A model generated the notes under the pieces. It was not told the DNA's origin. It did no database searches and saw nothing but the letters and a program-made list of their open reading frames with translations. Of a stretch of DNA of 64,000 bases, positions 50,106 to 60,736 are shown in pieces; position 1 is the first letter of the stretch, and each line of letters begins with the position of its first letter. The position numbers and the translations under genes are program-made. This stretch comes from Maniola hyperantus (lineage: Eukaryota > Arthropoda > Insecta > Lepidoptera > Nymphalidae). Location of the stretch: positions 10,611,554 through 10,675,553 of the forward strand of contig NC_048557.2 in the NCBI RefSeq assembly GCF_902806685.2, written 5' to 3'.

Positions 50106-50714
50106 TTTTTGTAACAAAGCCGGGCTAGGTTATTTTTATTAAAAAAAAGTCCGAACGGAACTTCCGTATCATCGTTCAAGAAATAACACTTTTTAATTTT
50201 TTTGTTATGTAACTACAAATTTCCGACATATTTGCTTCATGTGCGAACTATCATGTCAAAAGTACGGTTTAACTGAGCAGGTAGAGAACTATAAACCGAG
50301 TACGATTGCACAAGTATTCAGCTTTACCACCATTTTCTTTGCAAGTTTATTTTATAAAAAAGAGCAGTAACAATAAAAGGCCGTAATTACCGGCGTAAAC
50401 ATTTTGTTTTAAAGAAATCGCCCGCATTGTAGCACCTCCGTGTACCGCGAGACGCGACCTCTCAAACCCCTTTCACTGAAGGGGGTTCTTTGTTGTTCTT
50501 GTTAATACATAATGAATGTTACTTTATCGTGTTATTTGTAAAGATTTTAATATAAAATAAGTCCCTACTTTACTTTCGAAAAAGAGCTGAAAGTAAAAGA
50601 CTCTTGAACTATTTAAGTACTTACTTAAAATTAAAGTCTCCAAAGTTTGAGCTATGAACTCTTTGTTTTTATAAACATTGAGTAGGATAAGTTAATGAAA
50701 TGAGTGAATTATAC
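50106..50714. other. No gene seen
   Basis: Unique AT-rich sequence. Confidence 0.4.
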
Positions 50715-50805
50715 AAACGTTAGTTTATTTTTTTGTATCACAATTATACAAACGTTAGTTTATTTGTTTGTATCACAATTATACAAACGTTAGTTTATTT
50801 GTTTT
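50711..50805. repeat. 37-bp minisatellite, about 2.5 units
   Basis: TATACAAACGTTAGTTTATT then TGTTTGTATCACAAT, three tandem starts near 50711, 50748 and 50785. Confidence 0.8.
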
Positions 50806-50984
50806 AAAAAAATGGTAAGATTTGAGGTGTTTGTTTTAAGTTCTAAATCAATGAGTTTACCCTATAAGTCAAGTCCGTCCGTCAAGTCTAAACAGATTTT
50901 AGTATTATTTTTAATCAAACGGTAAAATTGATTGTAAAAACATATCAAGATATTAAGCTAGTTTTAAGAAGTGGCTACCTGGGT

Positions 50985-51105
50985 CTCAGAGAACCAGGGA
51001 GCATATATAGCTCCTTGGTTCCCCGGGGACTATGCTATCTGTATGTATTTTTATATTATTTTATTTGTTGTTCTAGTCTGAATAAAGAATATTTATTTAT
51101 TTAAC
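50985..51105 (+). mobile_element. Retroelement 3' tail candidate
   Basis: GGTCTCAGAGAACCAGGGAG, CTCCTTGGTTCCCCGGGGAC, then GTCTGAATAAAGAATATTTA. Reads like a LINE 3' end; no coding part. Confidence 0.35.
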
Positions 51106-51391
51106 TCCGTTTAATTATCCTGTAACCCATTCAATCACCATCCCCATTTGCTTATACGAATAGTAGTGTTTTCTATTAAAGAATGCAAATAAAATAGCAA
51201 TCAAATAGTTTCATTGCCAGTTTCGTTCAGTATACTGCGATTTATTAGCGTGCCCCATCTGCATCTATCAAGGCATCTATTTACGAATGTACATTTAAAC
51301 GAACATTCAACAATAGTTTGCAATTAAAATTGCATGGATGAGTTCTGAAAATCATTTTACTATTTGATTGACGAGTTATCTCCGCCATCAG

Positions 51392-51613
51392 TACCCATAT
51401 TATAAATGTGAAAGTGTGTTTGTTTGTTGGTTTATTGGGTTGTCCTTCAATTACATCGCAACAGAGCAACGGATCGACGTGATTTTTTGTATGGGTATAG
51501 TTAAAGACCTGGAGAGTGACATAGACATATTTTTTATCCCGGGAAATCAAAGAGTTCCCACGGAATTTTCGAAAATCTAAGTCCACGCGTACGAAGTCGC
51601 GGGCATCAGCTAG
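51392..51613 (+). mobile_element. Helitron-like element, family B variant
   Basis: CCCATATTATAAATGTGAAA, TTTGTTGGTTTATTGGGTTG, TTGTATGGGTATAGTTAAAG, ACGAAGTCGCGGGCATCAGCTAG. Confidence 0.7.
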
Positions 51614-51679
51614 TACCAAAATATTTTATTCACTGAACCCTTGTGATTAGCCACCTATTACGTGCTATTACTAAGCCTC

Positions 51680-51880
51680 CGCTGCCCGTCCGTCTGTCTG
51701 TCAGCGGGCTGCATCTCGTGAACCGTAATAGGTAGAGAGTTGAAATTTCACAGACTTAATTTTTAGCATGGATATAGTTAAAGATCTGGAGAGTGCCATA
51801 ATCTAATTTTTGTCCAAAAGTTCCCACGAGACTTTTAATAAACCTAAATCCAGACGGACGAAGTCGCGCGTATCATATTG
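51680..51880 (+). mobile_element. Helitron-like remnant related to family B
   Basis: GTCCGTCTGTCTGTCAGCGG, CATGGATATAGTTAAAGATC, CCAGACGGACGAAGTCGCGC, GTATCATATTG: hairpin kept, CTAG lost. Confidence 0.5.
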
Positions 51881-51889
51881 TAGTGTTGA

Positions 51890-52230
51890 ATAAATAAAGC
51901 TCACAAAAGTACTTGTAGCTGTAATAAATATATATTCGTATTAGGTATGTGTTTGAGCTTAATAAATACCTCAGTTAAATTCTTTTTTTCAATTCCCATT
52001 TTGTAATGTTTATAAAAATATTGTCAAAAGCAAAACATTAAACGTTGAGAACAGTGTTTACTAAAGAGTTTTAATATTTTTTAAGCGTTTGTTTGTACGC
52101 AAATATTTAAGAATAGAATTGAATAGAACAGAAAAAAATTACTAAACACTATAAAACATTTACAAAAATAACGCATTAAAATCTATTTTAGCGCTTAAAC
52201 TATAGTGAGTGATTTCCATTATACATATCA
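51890..52230. other. No gene seen
   Basis: AT-rich, unassigned. Confidence 0.4.
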
Positions 52231-52234
52231 CACA

Positions 52235-52345
52235 ACGGCCTTACTTTACGCACGTGTTAAGTCAACGTTAGCCCGACTAGTTTCGAACCCATTCGGGGTC
52301 CCTTTTCACAGGGATTCAGTTCGCGCACGCGTCGCGGTTTAAAAA
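52235..52345. mobile_element. Half of palindromic MITE family F
   Basis: CACGTGTTAAGTCAACGTTA, GCCCGACTAGTTTCGAACCC, CAGTTCGCGCACGCGTCGCG: opposite orientation to 37490-37615. Confidence 0.6.
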
Positions 52346-52561
52346 TATAACATACAGCCTTAAAATGTAATATATTTCGAATTAAGTTGTAGGATTCTAT
52401 TGCACCAATTTTGGTCACACCTAGTGAAAGAAAGAAGAGAGAAAGAAAAACTTTTATTTCTTAAATTGTGCCACACATCACATCTTAGAACTAGGAGTTG
52501 GTTAGTGCAGTACTCAACTCTGATAACGACAGCTGAAGAAACATAAATTAATCTATACTTC

Positions 52562-52720
52562 AACACTAATATTATAAATACGAAAGCGTGTCCGTCTTTC
52601 TGCTACGTTTTCGCGGCCAATTTTGACGAAATTTTGTACAGGGCTAGTTTCCATCCCGGGGACTTATATAAGCTTAATTTTTGTCTCGAAAAATCAAAGA
52701 GTTCGCAATTATAAAACACA
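52562..52720 (+). mobile_element. Helitron-like element, family B (3' end lost)
   Basis: ACACTAATATTATAAATACG, TTTGACGAAATTTTGTACAG, CTCGAAAAATCAAAGAGTTC, then unrelated sequence. Confidence 0.6.
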
Positions 52721-53031
52721 TTTTCGCATTTTTATAAATTTGTATCAACCTTCGAATATTATTATTAGAAGGATGATACGAGGCGGAGTGAGTGGCGGCC
52801 GTAAGATTGAGCCCAAGAATTCCATAAAAAGCGCGCCCTTGCATACCCGGAGTAAACAAACGATGATGGCTCTGTACACGCCACAACTGGCATCTGGTAG
52901 TTCATAACAATTTTTTTTATGTGCAGTGTTGTTTAGTTCCCCGTGTGACCCAAAAATCAGGCAGACGCCGTGCTTAAAGCATACATTTTATTGTTTCTTA
53001 GCTCACTGAGCTTATATTATACTAGCTTATG

Positions 53032-53249
53032 CTCGCGACTTCGTCCGCGTGAACTACACAAAATTCAAACCCCTATTTCACCCCATTAGGGGTTGAATTT
53101 TCTAAAATCCTTTCTTAGTGGATGTCTACGTCATAACAGCTAACTGCATGCCAAATTTCAGCCCGATCTATCCAGTAGTTTGAGCTGTGCGTTGATAGAT
53201 CAGTCAGTCAGTCAGTCAGTCAGTCACCTTTTCCTTTTATATATTTAGA
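53032..53249 (-). mobile_element. Helitron-like element, family A, abutting B
   Basis: CTAGCTTATGCTCGCGACTT to CTTTTATATATTTAGA. On the minus strand its TC start follows the CTAG of the B element at 53250 without a spacer. Confidence 0.75.
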
Positions 53250-53335
53250 CTAGACGATGCCCGCGACTTCGTCCGCGTGGATTTTTTTTTTAAATCACGA
53301 GTGAACTCTTTGATATTCCGTTGACAATGAAATCC
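53250..53335 (-). mobile_element. Helitron-like element, family B, 3' end only
   Basis: CTAGACGATGCCCGCGACTT, GTCCGCGTGGATTTTTTTTT, then decays after CTTTGATATTCCG. Confidence 0.65.
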
Positions 53336-53940
53336 TAAATCGAACTCCAAAAGGTCTAAAACGGCGGGAAAATCGCGTCTCTTACGCGTTTCTCTGAGAA
53401 AGTTTCTGCGATTTGTTTATCTTTTTAGCAAATTGAAAATAAATAAAGTATAGTAGAAATAATGGACGGTTAGATAACATCTGGATCTTGGGATAATTGA
53501 CATAAAAAAACGGCGAAAATTTTTCCCTTATTATTTACAAATTTATGTTATTCGTTTGACGTTGAGAGTAATTTTTTGGACGTATCTTCCTCATAAAATT
53601 CCATAAATAAAATACGCAAATAAAATCATAACGGCGCCATATTTTAACATAATTGCCGAACTTCAAAAACAAATGGTTATTACATTTCGGTCTGAAAACG
53701 CCCAAGTGTACTATTATTCTTACAATGCACAAAATGATATCATTTTTGCTTTTAAAGTTAAGCTTTTTAGCCCTCCTTTCCAACGGATTTTTTCAATTAA
53801 GTTGGAAACTTTCCAACTTATAAAAAAGTCGTCTACTGAGTTGGTTACAGTTGGCAACTGACAAGATGGTAGGGAGAAAATGTTAGCAAAAACGAAGACA
53901 GTTGGTAGTACTGATGATTACTGAAAAAAAAACCTAAATA
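53336..53940. other. No gene seen
   Basis: AT-rich, frames on both strands around 53535-53860 without domains or splice context. Confidence 0.4.
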
Positions 53941-54187
53941 TTTTCTAAAAGTTCGCAATGTATTGTAAATAAAACATCTGACTGACACTGGAGGTCAACG
54001 GACGTTGCGTAGATAAGTGCCGCGGAGTCAATGCTAGTTCACTCTGTCAATGCTGCATCGCAGGTGGGGTATCGACCCCGAGTTTTGAACGCTATACATC
54101 CGAATGGCCTACTTACGCAAAGTTCGTTGACCTCTAGTCAGTCAGATGTTTTATTTGCAATACATTGTGAACTTTTACAAAATGTAG
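53941..54187. mobile_element. Palindromic MITE family I
   Basis: AAAAGTTCGCAATGTATTGT, AAATAAAACATCTGACTGAC, GGAGGTCAACGGAC on the left; GTTCGTTGACCTC, TAGTCAGTCAGATGTTTTAT, TTGCAATACATTGTGAACTT on the right. Confidence 0.7.
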
Positions 54188-54429
54188 GATTTTTTAAAAA
54201 AATTTTTGCGTTTTTTTTTGTTTTATCATATCAGTACTATCTCCTGTTTTCGTTTTTGCTAGCGTTCTGGCTCTATGCTTGGCTCGGCTCGTTGTTCAGT
54301 TCGACAAAAATGAAAACGGCGAATGCTCGATGTTCTGTTACAAGTGAATGCTCAAGTTTATCAGCACCTTTACACCCTCTATTTTGTCACCATTGCAAAT
54401 CACACAATAATGAACTCTAAGGAATAAAG

Positions 54430-54562
54430 CAAAAATATGGGTACCTTCAAGTCAAGAGTGAATAGGCATCTTCTAAACAAACGCGCCCCATCTTTGCCTG
54501 CATCATCACTTGCCACCAGGTCTGATTGTAGCCAAGCGCTAGTCTATAAATTAAACAAAAAA
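54430..54562 (+). pseudogene. LINE C-terminal scrap and tail
   Basis: MGTFKSRVNRHLLNKRAPSL followed by PASSLATRSDCSQALVYKLN resembles the FKSRVNRHL end of CR1/Jockey proteins and runs into an A tract. 54188-54429 holds no gene. Confidence 0.6.
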
Positions 54563-54774
54563 ACAAGCAATGGTGCCTACATATTACTGACGCGTCAAGT
54601 TACGATAAACAGACTTATCTACCTACCCGGCACCCGCGTAACGTTAGCAATTAGTACCAAAGCAAAACTCATGTACCAGTAGATAAATAGTTATTATTAG
54701 TACATATTTTTATCTTCTAATGTACGTAGGTACTCATTTGTTACAAGAGGTCCTATTGGCGTCATTGCTGACCC

Positions 54775-55213
54775 ATCATCATCATCATCAACCCCTCACC
54801 GGCAGTGGCGTGCACGTCATAGAGGCATAAATGCATTGCTTACCCCAGTTGTAATAGCTCAATGCATATTTTTCATTATGACCTGCCAGTAAACAGGTTC
54901 CTACATAACTAATGCCTACCCTGGCTTCAAACACTGTGCACGCACCTGCTCACCGGCTCTCTACAGAGAATGGGTCTCCTTTCAATATGAGAAGGGTTTG
55001 GCCATGACCAATAAGCCAAGTGCGGATTAGCAGACATCACAAAACTGAGAACATTATCTCTCAGGCATGCAGGTTTCCTCACGATGTTTAGCTTTACCGT
55101 TAAAGCAAGTGATATTTAATCGCATATACCTCCGAAAAGTAAGGCATGCCCGGGATCGAACCCCCGACCTCCGGAATAGAAGGCCGACACTTGACCACTA
55201 GGCCATCACCGCT
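54775..55213 (-). mobile_element. tRNA-derived SINE, family S1, split by a hAT MITE
   Basis: CATCATCATCATCAACCCCT, [MITE], CTCTACAGAGAATGGGTCTC, TGCAGGTTTCCTCACGATGT, GGGATCGAACCCCCGACCTC (B box) and CCACTAGGCCATCACCGC (A box). Confidence 0.8.
54803..54948 (-). mobile_element. hAT-type MITE with 8-bp duplication CTCACCGG
   Basis: CAGTGGCGTGCACGTCATAG to GTGCACGCACCTG, reverse orientation of the family. CTCACCGG at 54795-54802 and 54949-54956; the host is a SINE S1. Confidence 0.88.
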
Positions 55214-55307
55214 AGGTATATAGAGCCCTTCGAAAAGTAATTCTTAGGTAATTTATTTTTATTTATTTTATTTTTATTTTACTAGGAAATCCAACAACGT
55301 AAATTAA

Positions 55308-55528
55308 TCTAAATATATAAAAGGAAAAGGTGACTGACTGACTGACTGATCTATCAACGCACAGCTCAAACTACTGGACGGATCAGGCTGAAATTTGGCA
55401 TGCAGATAGCTATTATGACGTAAGCATCCGCTAAGAAAGGATTTTTTGAAAATACAACCCCGAAGGGGGTGAAACAGATGTTTGAAATTTGTGTAGTCCA
55501 CGCGGACGAAGTCGCGAGCATAAGCTAG
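55308..55528 (+). mobile_element. Helitron-like element, family A, full length
   Basis: TCTAAATATATAAAAGG after A to CATAAGCTAG before T. Confidence 0.78.
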
Positions 55529-55780
55529 TCTATTATAATCTTAAAATTAAGTAACAACAAGCTAATAATAGGTTTTAATTTCATTTTATAGTAGCTATTT
55601 CTGTTTTAGAGTGGAAAAACTCCACAGTAGACTTTTTACGTCGAACGATGAGTTTACGTTCATACCAGTAACAACTTGCGAAAGCTTCCCGGAAGAACTT
55701 TTGGATTTGAAAAGTTGTTCAAAAACAGAAAATTATATTTAATGTAACTTGTTTTACTTCGCTAATCCGGTGAATTTAAC

Positions 55781-55960
55781 TTTTTTTTTTTTTAAAAGAA
55801 TATTAGCCATTTTTTAAATGACTAATATTCCCCTTTCCTCTCCAATTAAGCGTCAAGCTTGTGCTAGGAGTAGGTACGACAATAGTGCAACGGGCGGGGT
55901 TTGAACCGTCGACCTTTCGGTTTTCAGTCCACTCCTATACTGGTTGAGCTATTGAGGCTC
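55781..55960 (-). mobile_element. SINE S3 with tRNA-Phe-like head, near full length
   Basis: The minus strand reads GAGCCTCAATAGCTCAACCA (A box), GTGGACTGAAAACCGAAAGG (GAA in the anticodon position), TCGACGGTTCAAACCCCGCC (B box). A body with GAATATTAGTCATTT text and a poly(A) (plus-strand T run at 55781-55793) follow. Confidence 0.78.
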
Positions 55961-56201
55961 AGTTTTAACACAAACTTAGTTTTACCACAGCCTAAAGTCT
56001 TCATTCAGTCGGTCGACGGGGGCGTCTAGGCAGAGCAATCCTGCGAGATCACAGGGTAGCAATTTAACCAACTGCCAGAAGTCTGCAAAAGAAACTAATT
56101 ATTTTTCTTAGGATTAGTCGTTGGTGGTGACGGCAGATCCGGCTCGGCCGACCGCGTGTCGTACGAGGCGATATATGTCCCATAACGAAAACTTATGTAG
56201 G

Positions 56202-56328
56202 TATAGTCGACGCATTTTAAACTGAGTCATCGGTTTATCTGTCTGTTTGGCTCGTACTTACAGGTCGTAAGTAAGTGCGAGCGAAAGACAGATAATTCGA
56301 CGACTCAGTTTAAAATGCGTCGACTATA
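56202..56328. mobile_element. Palindromic MITE family J
   Basis: TATAGTCGACGCATTTTAAA, CTGAGTCATCG faces CGACGACTCAGTTTAAAATG, CGTCGACTATA; inner GTAAGT pair. Confidence 0.72.
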
Positions 56329-56335
56329 GTCACTC

Positions 56336-56560
56336 CTCACCGGCTCACTGCACAGCACGGGTCTCCTCGCAGTATCAGAAGGGTTATGGCTATAGTCTGC
56401 CACGCTGGCCCAGTGCGAATCGGCAGACTTCACAGACCTTTGAAAACGTCATTATGGAGAAATTTCATGTATGCAGGTTACCTCAAGATTTTTTTCTTCA
56501 CCCTTAACATAATATTTACTCCGAAAAGTTGGAACCTTCGACCGCTAGAATAATATTAGG
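56336..56560 (-). mobile_element. tRNA-derived SINE, family S1, degenerate
   Basis: CTCACCGGCTCACTGCACAG, GCACGGGTCTCCTC, TAGTCTGCCACGCTGGCC, TACTCCGAAAAGTTGGAACC; head poorly kept. Confidence 0.6.
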
Positions 56561-56638
56561 ACTTAATAAATATTAATGGTCAAGCTTCTGCACGAGATTG
56601 ATTATGAGAAATGAAGTGGATAAGAATAATATATTACA

Positions 56639-56851
56639 CTAGCTTATGCCCGCGACTTCGTGCGCGTGGACTACACCAATTTCATACCCCTATTTTACTC
56701 CCTAGGGATTGAAATCGAAAATCCTTTCTCAACGGATGTCTACATCATAATAGCTATCTGTCAGCTAAGTTTCAGCCTGATCCTTCCAGTAGTTGAAGCT
56801 GTGCATTGATAGACTAAGTCATTGTCTGTGAGCTTTTCCTTTTATATAGCT
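56639..56851 (-). mobile_element. Helitron-like element, family A
   Basis: CTAGCTTATGCCCGCGACTT, ATCATAATAGCTATCTG, CTTTTCCTTTTATATAG. Confidence 0.68.
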
Positions 56852-56857
56852 TACTGG

Positions 56858-57018
56858 TACTGCTGCGACTTCGTTCGAGGCTTTTAAAAATCCTGTGGAA
56901 ACTATTTGATTTTCTGGAATAAAAGATAGTCTTTATTCATCTCCAGGATGCAAGGATTGTGCCATAGAAAGATAACAAACATACAGATGAACATTCCTTC
57001 GCATTTATAATATTTGTA
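56858..57018 (-). mobile_element. Helitron-like element, family B, degenerate
   Basis: TGCTGCGACTTCGTTCGAGG, AAACTATTTGATTTTCTGGA, CCTTCGCATTTATAATATTT. Confidence 0.55.
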
Positions 57019-57171
57019 GTTAATAGTTATAGATGGTAGTGAATTAACTCCCAAATTGCCTCGTCGGGTATCGAAATCTGCGGGATGACTCGCTAACTCA
57101 ATGCTCAACACTGAATGATAAGCCACCGAGTTCATTTGACGTTGGTTGTTTCTACATTGCTGCTTCACTTA

Positions 57172-57200
57172 AATAAATAAATAAATAAAATAAATAAGCC
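57172..57200. repeat. AAAT microsatellite
   Basis: (AAAT)n; another at 57652-57690. Confidence 0.8.
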
Positions 57201-57406
57201 TTTTATTTACTGAAAAAATATAAATAGGTATGCAGAATCTAATTTTTCTAGTAGCTAGGTACTCACACTTTTCATGCTTAGTTGAAACAAAATTTATGTT
57301 CTATGCTTATTTCCTTATTTTTAAACTTTCAGTGATTTTACAACTGCTTCACTTAGTGATATTAAAACATTTTTTTGTAGAAAACCTTTAATGGATTAAA
57401 AATAAA

Positions 57407-57622
57407 TCTAAATTTATAAAAGGCAAAGGTGACTGACTGAATGATCTATCAACGCACAGCTCAAACTACTGGACGGATCGGACTGAAATTTGGCATGCAG
57501 ATTGCTATTATGACGTAGACATCCGCTAAGAAAGGATTTTTGAAAATTCAATTCCTAAGGGGGTAAAACAGGGGTTTGAAATTTGTGTAGTCCATGCGGA
57601 CAAAGTCGCGGGAATAAGCAAG
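57407..57622 (+). mobile_element. Helitron-like element, family A
   Basis: TCTAAATTTATAAAAGGC to GGGAATAAGCAAG (CTAG decayed). Confidence 0.7.
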
Positions 57623-57710
57623 TGTCAAAGAAGCTCGGTGGCTATCACGTGTTATAAATAAATAAATTTATAAATAAATAAATAAATAAAACGTTTATTT
57701 TTCAATCATC

Positions 57711-58124
57711 TAGTTACACACATACATGGATTTGATCTTGAACAATTTGCGTGCTTGTTGGAATAAGCATAATATACAAGCAATGTTAAGCACCTGAGTC
57801 AGCGAATCATCCCGCCAAGAAGACCCAAACCATTCAATTTGGTAAGCCCTCGTCACGTGTGGCCCTATGTTTATTATTTCAGTATTCCTTACCAACACAT
57901 GCGCCAATACGAAGGGAGCTGAGCAAACAAAAACTCGGTGTGACCGATAAAGCGCTTATCGTGGGCAAATAATTCAAACATGGACTTTAAATGTAAATAT
58001 GACCAGCCGGCTCTTATCGAATACATACTAGAGCACCTTGTTAGCATAATGTTAGTTGCAGTTATAAGTAATGCCGATATCGAGTTGATACATTTAAATT
58101 AACTGAATAACTAAAATATATTAT
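57711..58124. other. No gene recognised
   Basis: Possibly 3' UTR of a minus-strand retroelement (TTTATTTTTCAATCATCTAG next to AAAT repeats). No frame stays open. Confidence 0.35.
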
Positions 58125-58410
58125 TAAAAGGAGTCCCTTTAGGCAAGGTTCCGAAGATACTGGCAGCGTTCCCCCTTTGTATAGCTAGGCTAATTCTTTG
58201 TCCGAGTTAGCTGCCTGCTCTTCGGTCACCTGTGATGTCGACTAACCTTTTTGCTATTTCCTTAAAAAGTCTTATAGCGCTAGGACCCCACGGACCAAGG
58301 GTCTCGACACCGAATGGGACAAATTCATATTCGGAGCCTAGACCCCTGTATTTGCACGTTTTGGCTTTTTCAGCCGCTTCACATGCCGTGTCTGAACAGG
58401 TTTAAGTTAT
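58125..58410 (-). pseudogene. Non-LTR retrotransposon C-terminal fragment
   Basis: The minus strand reads SDTACEAAEKAKTCKYRGLG, SEYEFVPFGVETLGPWGPSA, IRLFKEIAKRLVDITGDRRA, then GS-stop-LGQRISLAIQRGNAA and SIFGTLPKGTPF. Same protein tail as 33520-33828; one in-frame stop (TAC to TAA type). Confidence 0.75.
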
Positions 58411-58599
58411 TATATTTTTTAAGGTTTTAGTTTTAGTTTAAATTATTAATTAATTAACTTTTAATTTGAATATAATTAATTGAATGTAAAGTTACGGTAC
58501 AATTAATTATATCATTTACTCACTTACTTTGTTCCGGTGAAATTTCTAAAAGTCCTTTCTTCATGGAGGCCCTACGTTATAAAAACAGATACGTTATAA

Positions 58600-59038
58600 T
58601 GACAGACTTCACACACCTTTGAGAACATCATGGAGAACTTATGCCCACGACTTTGTCCGCGTGGACTACATAAATTTCAAACCCCTAGTTCACCCCCTTA
58701 GGGGTTGAATTTTCAAAAACCCTTTCTTAGCGGTTCTTGCGTCATAATAGCTATCTGCATGCCAAATTTCAGCTCGATCTGTCCAGTAGTTTGAGCTGTG
58801 CGTTGATAGATCAGTCAGTCAGTCACCTTTTCCTTTTATATATTTAGACTTATAGGCATGGATGGGGCAATGCCTTCTTTCAGAAGCATGTGATATTTAA
58901 TTTCGTCACGATGTTTTCCTTCACCGTTTAGTTAAAGCAAATGATATTTAAGCTTAAAACGTACATAACCTCCAAAAATTAGAGATGCGTGCCCGGGACC
59001 GAAACCCGGATAGGACGTCTTAACCACTGGGCTATCCC
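58600..59038 (-). mobile_element. tRNA-derived SINE, family S1, split by Helitron A
   Basis: GACAGACTTCACACACCTTT, GAGAACATCATGGAGAACT, [Helitron], then TTTCGTCACGATGTTTTCCT, GCGTGCCCGGGACCGAAACC, CACTGGGCTATCCCGCTG. Confidence 0.65.
58640..58852 (-). mobile_element. Helitron-like element, family A, inside S1
   Basis: CTTATGCCCACGACTTTGTC to CTTTTATATATTTAGA. Its CTAG is missing its first bases. Confidence 0.68.
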
Positions 59039-59231
59039 GCTGCACACCAAATGTCAAAATACTCAACATTTTTTTCTCTTTTCAGGTAACTAATGCAAAC
59101 AAGATGAAAAATCAGAATTGGAGACAGAAAATTAAATGAACATTTCGGGGACTCTTTTCAGGTAATGTATTATGTAAACGATATAAGAAATGTTTCAGTA
59201 ACGTACATAAAGGGAATCAATGTTTGTGAAA

Positions 59232-59690
59232 CTAGCTGTCCCGCCCCGGCTTCGCTCGGGTGGAATTTAGATAATCGGTGTGGGCGTAGAATTTTCAAAA
59301 ATCGTGAAATAGTTACTAAGTATTTTTTCCTTTTGTAACCGTAAACCCAAATATCAATTTTCATGGAATTAACTTGAGAAATGACGGACTTTCATACAAA
59401 CTTTCACCCCTTATTTAACCCCCTTGGCAGTTGAATTTTCAAAAACCGTGAATTTTATTTTTTATTCTTAACCGAAAGCCTGACCATTTTCATCGATGTA
59501 ACTTTAAAAATGATAGACTTTCATACAAACTTCCATCCCCTATTTAACCGATTTAAGGGTGGAATTTCGAAAAATGGATACCTACTCTTTGCAATGAACA
59601 CACTCACCAAATTTCATGTCTCTATGGTTCAGTGGTTTAGGCTGTGCGTTGGTATATAAGTCAGTCAGTCAGGAATTTTATACATATAGA
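59232..59690 (-). mobile_element. Helitron-like element, family D
   Basis: CTAGCTGTCCCGCCCCGGCT, TCGCTCGGGTGG hairpin variant, repeated TTTCATACAAACTTTCACCC, ending TTTTATACATATAGA. On the minus strand its TC start abuts the CTAG of the family A element at 59691. Confidence 0.65.
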
Positions 59691-59954
59691 CTAGCTTATG
59701 CTCGCGAATTCGTCCGCGTGGAGTACACTAATTTCAAACCCCTATTTTACCCCACTAAGGGAGGAGTTTTCAAACATACTTTCTTAGCGGATGCCTACGT
59801 CATAATAACTATCTGCATGCCAAATTTCAGCCCGATCCGTCCAGTACTTTGAGCTGTGCGTTGATAGATCAGCCAGTCAGTCAGTCAGCCAGTCAGTCAG
59901 TCAATCAGTCAGTTAATCAGTCAGTCAGTCACCTTTTTCTTTTATATATTTAGA
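59691..59954 (-). mobile_element. Helitron-like element, family A, abutting D
   Basis: CTAGCTTATGCTCGCGAATT to CTTTTATATATTTAGA, with a long TCAG/CCAG microsatellite. Confidence 0.75.
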
Positions 59955-60297
59955 TATAAGAAATGTTTGAGTAACGTACCTACATAAAGGGAATTAATGT
60001 ATCTATGTGAAATTGTATGGCTTCGGAAGGCAGGGTAAGTTATTCAGCCAGACAGTCACCTTTTCTTATTATATATTTAGATATAAGAAATGGTTGAGTA
60101 ATGTACATGAAGGAAATTAATGTATCTATGTGAAATTGTATGGCTTCGGAAGGCAGGGTAAGTTATTCAGCCAGACAGTCACCTTTTCTTATTATATATT
60201 TAGATATAAGAAATGTTTGAGTAATGTACATAAAGGAAATTAATGTATCTATGTGAAATTGTATGGCTTTGACAGGCAGGGTAAGTTATAAAATTAA
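59952..60297. repeat. Three tandem copies, ~125 bp, joining flank and Helitron end
   Basis: AGATATAAGAAATGTTTGAG begins at 59952, 60079 and 60202. Each unit includes TGTGAAATTGTATGGCTTCG, GGCAGGGTAAGTTA and, in the first two, the Helitron A end CAGCCAGACAGTCACCTTTT. The flank text also occurs once at 59179-59230, on the far side of the Helitrons. Confidence 0.8.
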
Positions 60298-60385
60298 ATT
60301 AAGTAACATTTAGTAGCCGTAACTCGATCAAGAGTTTCGGCTTTGAACCGTGCCCGCCTCAATCTAGCCATTTAGCATTCATTAT

Positions 60386-60678
60386 TCATCATCATGATCA
60401 ACTCATCAACGGCTCACTACAGAGCACAGGTGGCACATGAGCTCGGTGGCTATCATTCACGCTGGCCAAGTGCGGATTGGCAGACTTCACACACCTTTGA
60501 GAACATTATAGAGAACTCTCAGGTATGCAGGTTTCCTCATGATGTATTCCTTCACCGTTGAAGCAAGTGATATTTTAATTACTTAAAAACTCCGAAAAGT
60601 TAGAGGTGCGTGCCCGGGATCGAACTCCCGACCTCCGATTGGAAGGCGGACGTCCTAACCACTAGGCTACCACAGCTT
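60386..60678 (-). mobile_element. tRNA-derived SINE, family S1, near full length
   Basis: CATCATGATCAACTCATCAA, TGGCAGACTTCACACACCTT, AGGTATGCAGGTTTCCTCAT, CGGGATCGAACTCCCGACCT (B box), CCACTAGGCTACCACAGC (A box). Confidence 0.8.
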
Positions 60679-60736
60679 CTGTATTCATTCATTATTATTT
60701 TACCCTAAATAATTTTAAATACATATAAAAAATTGC

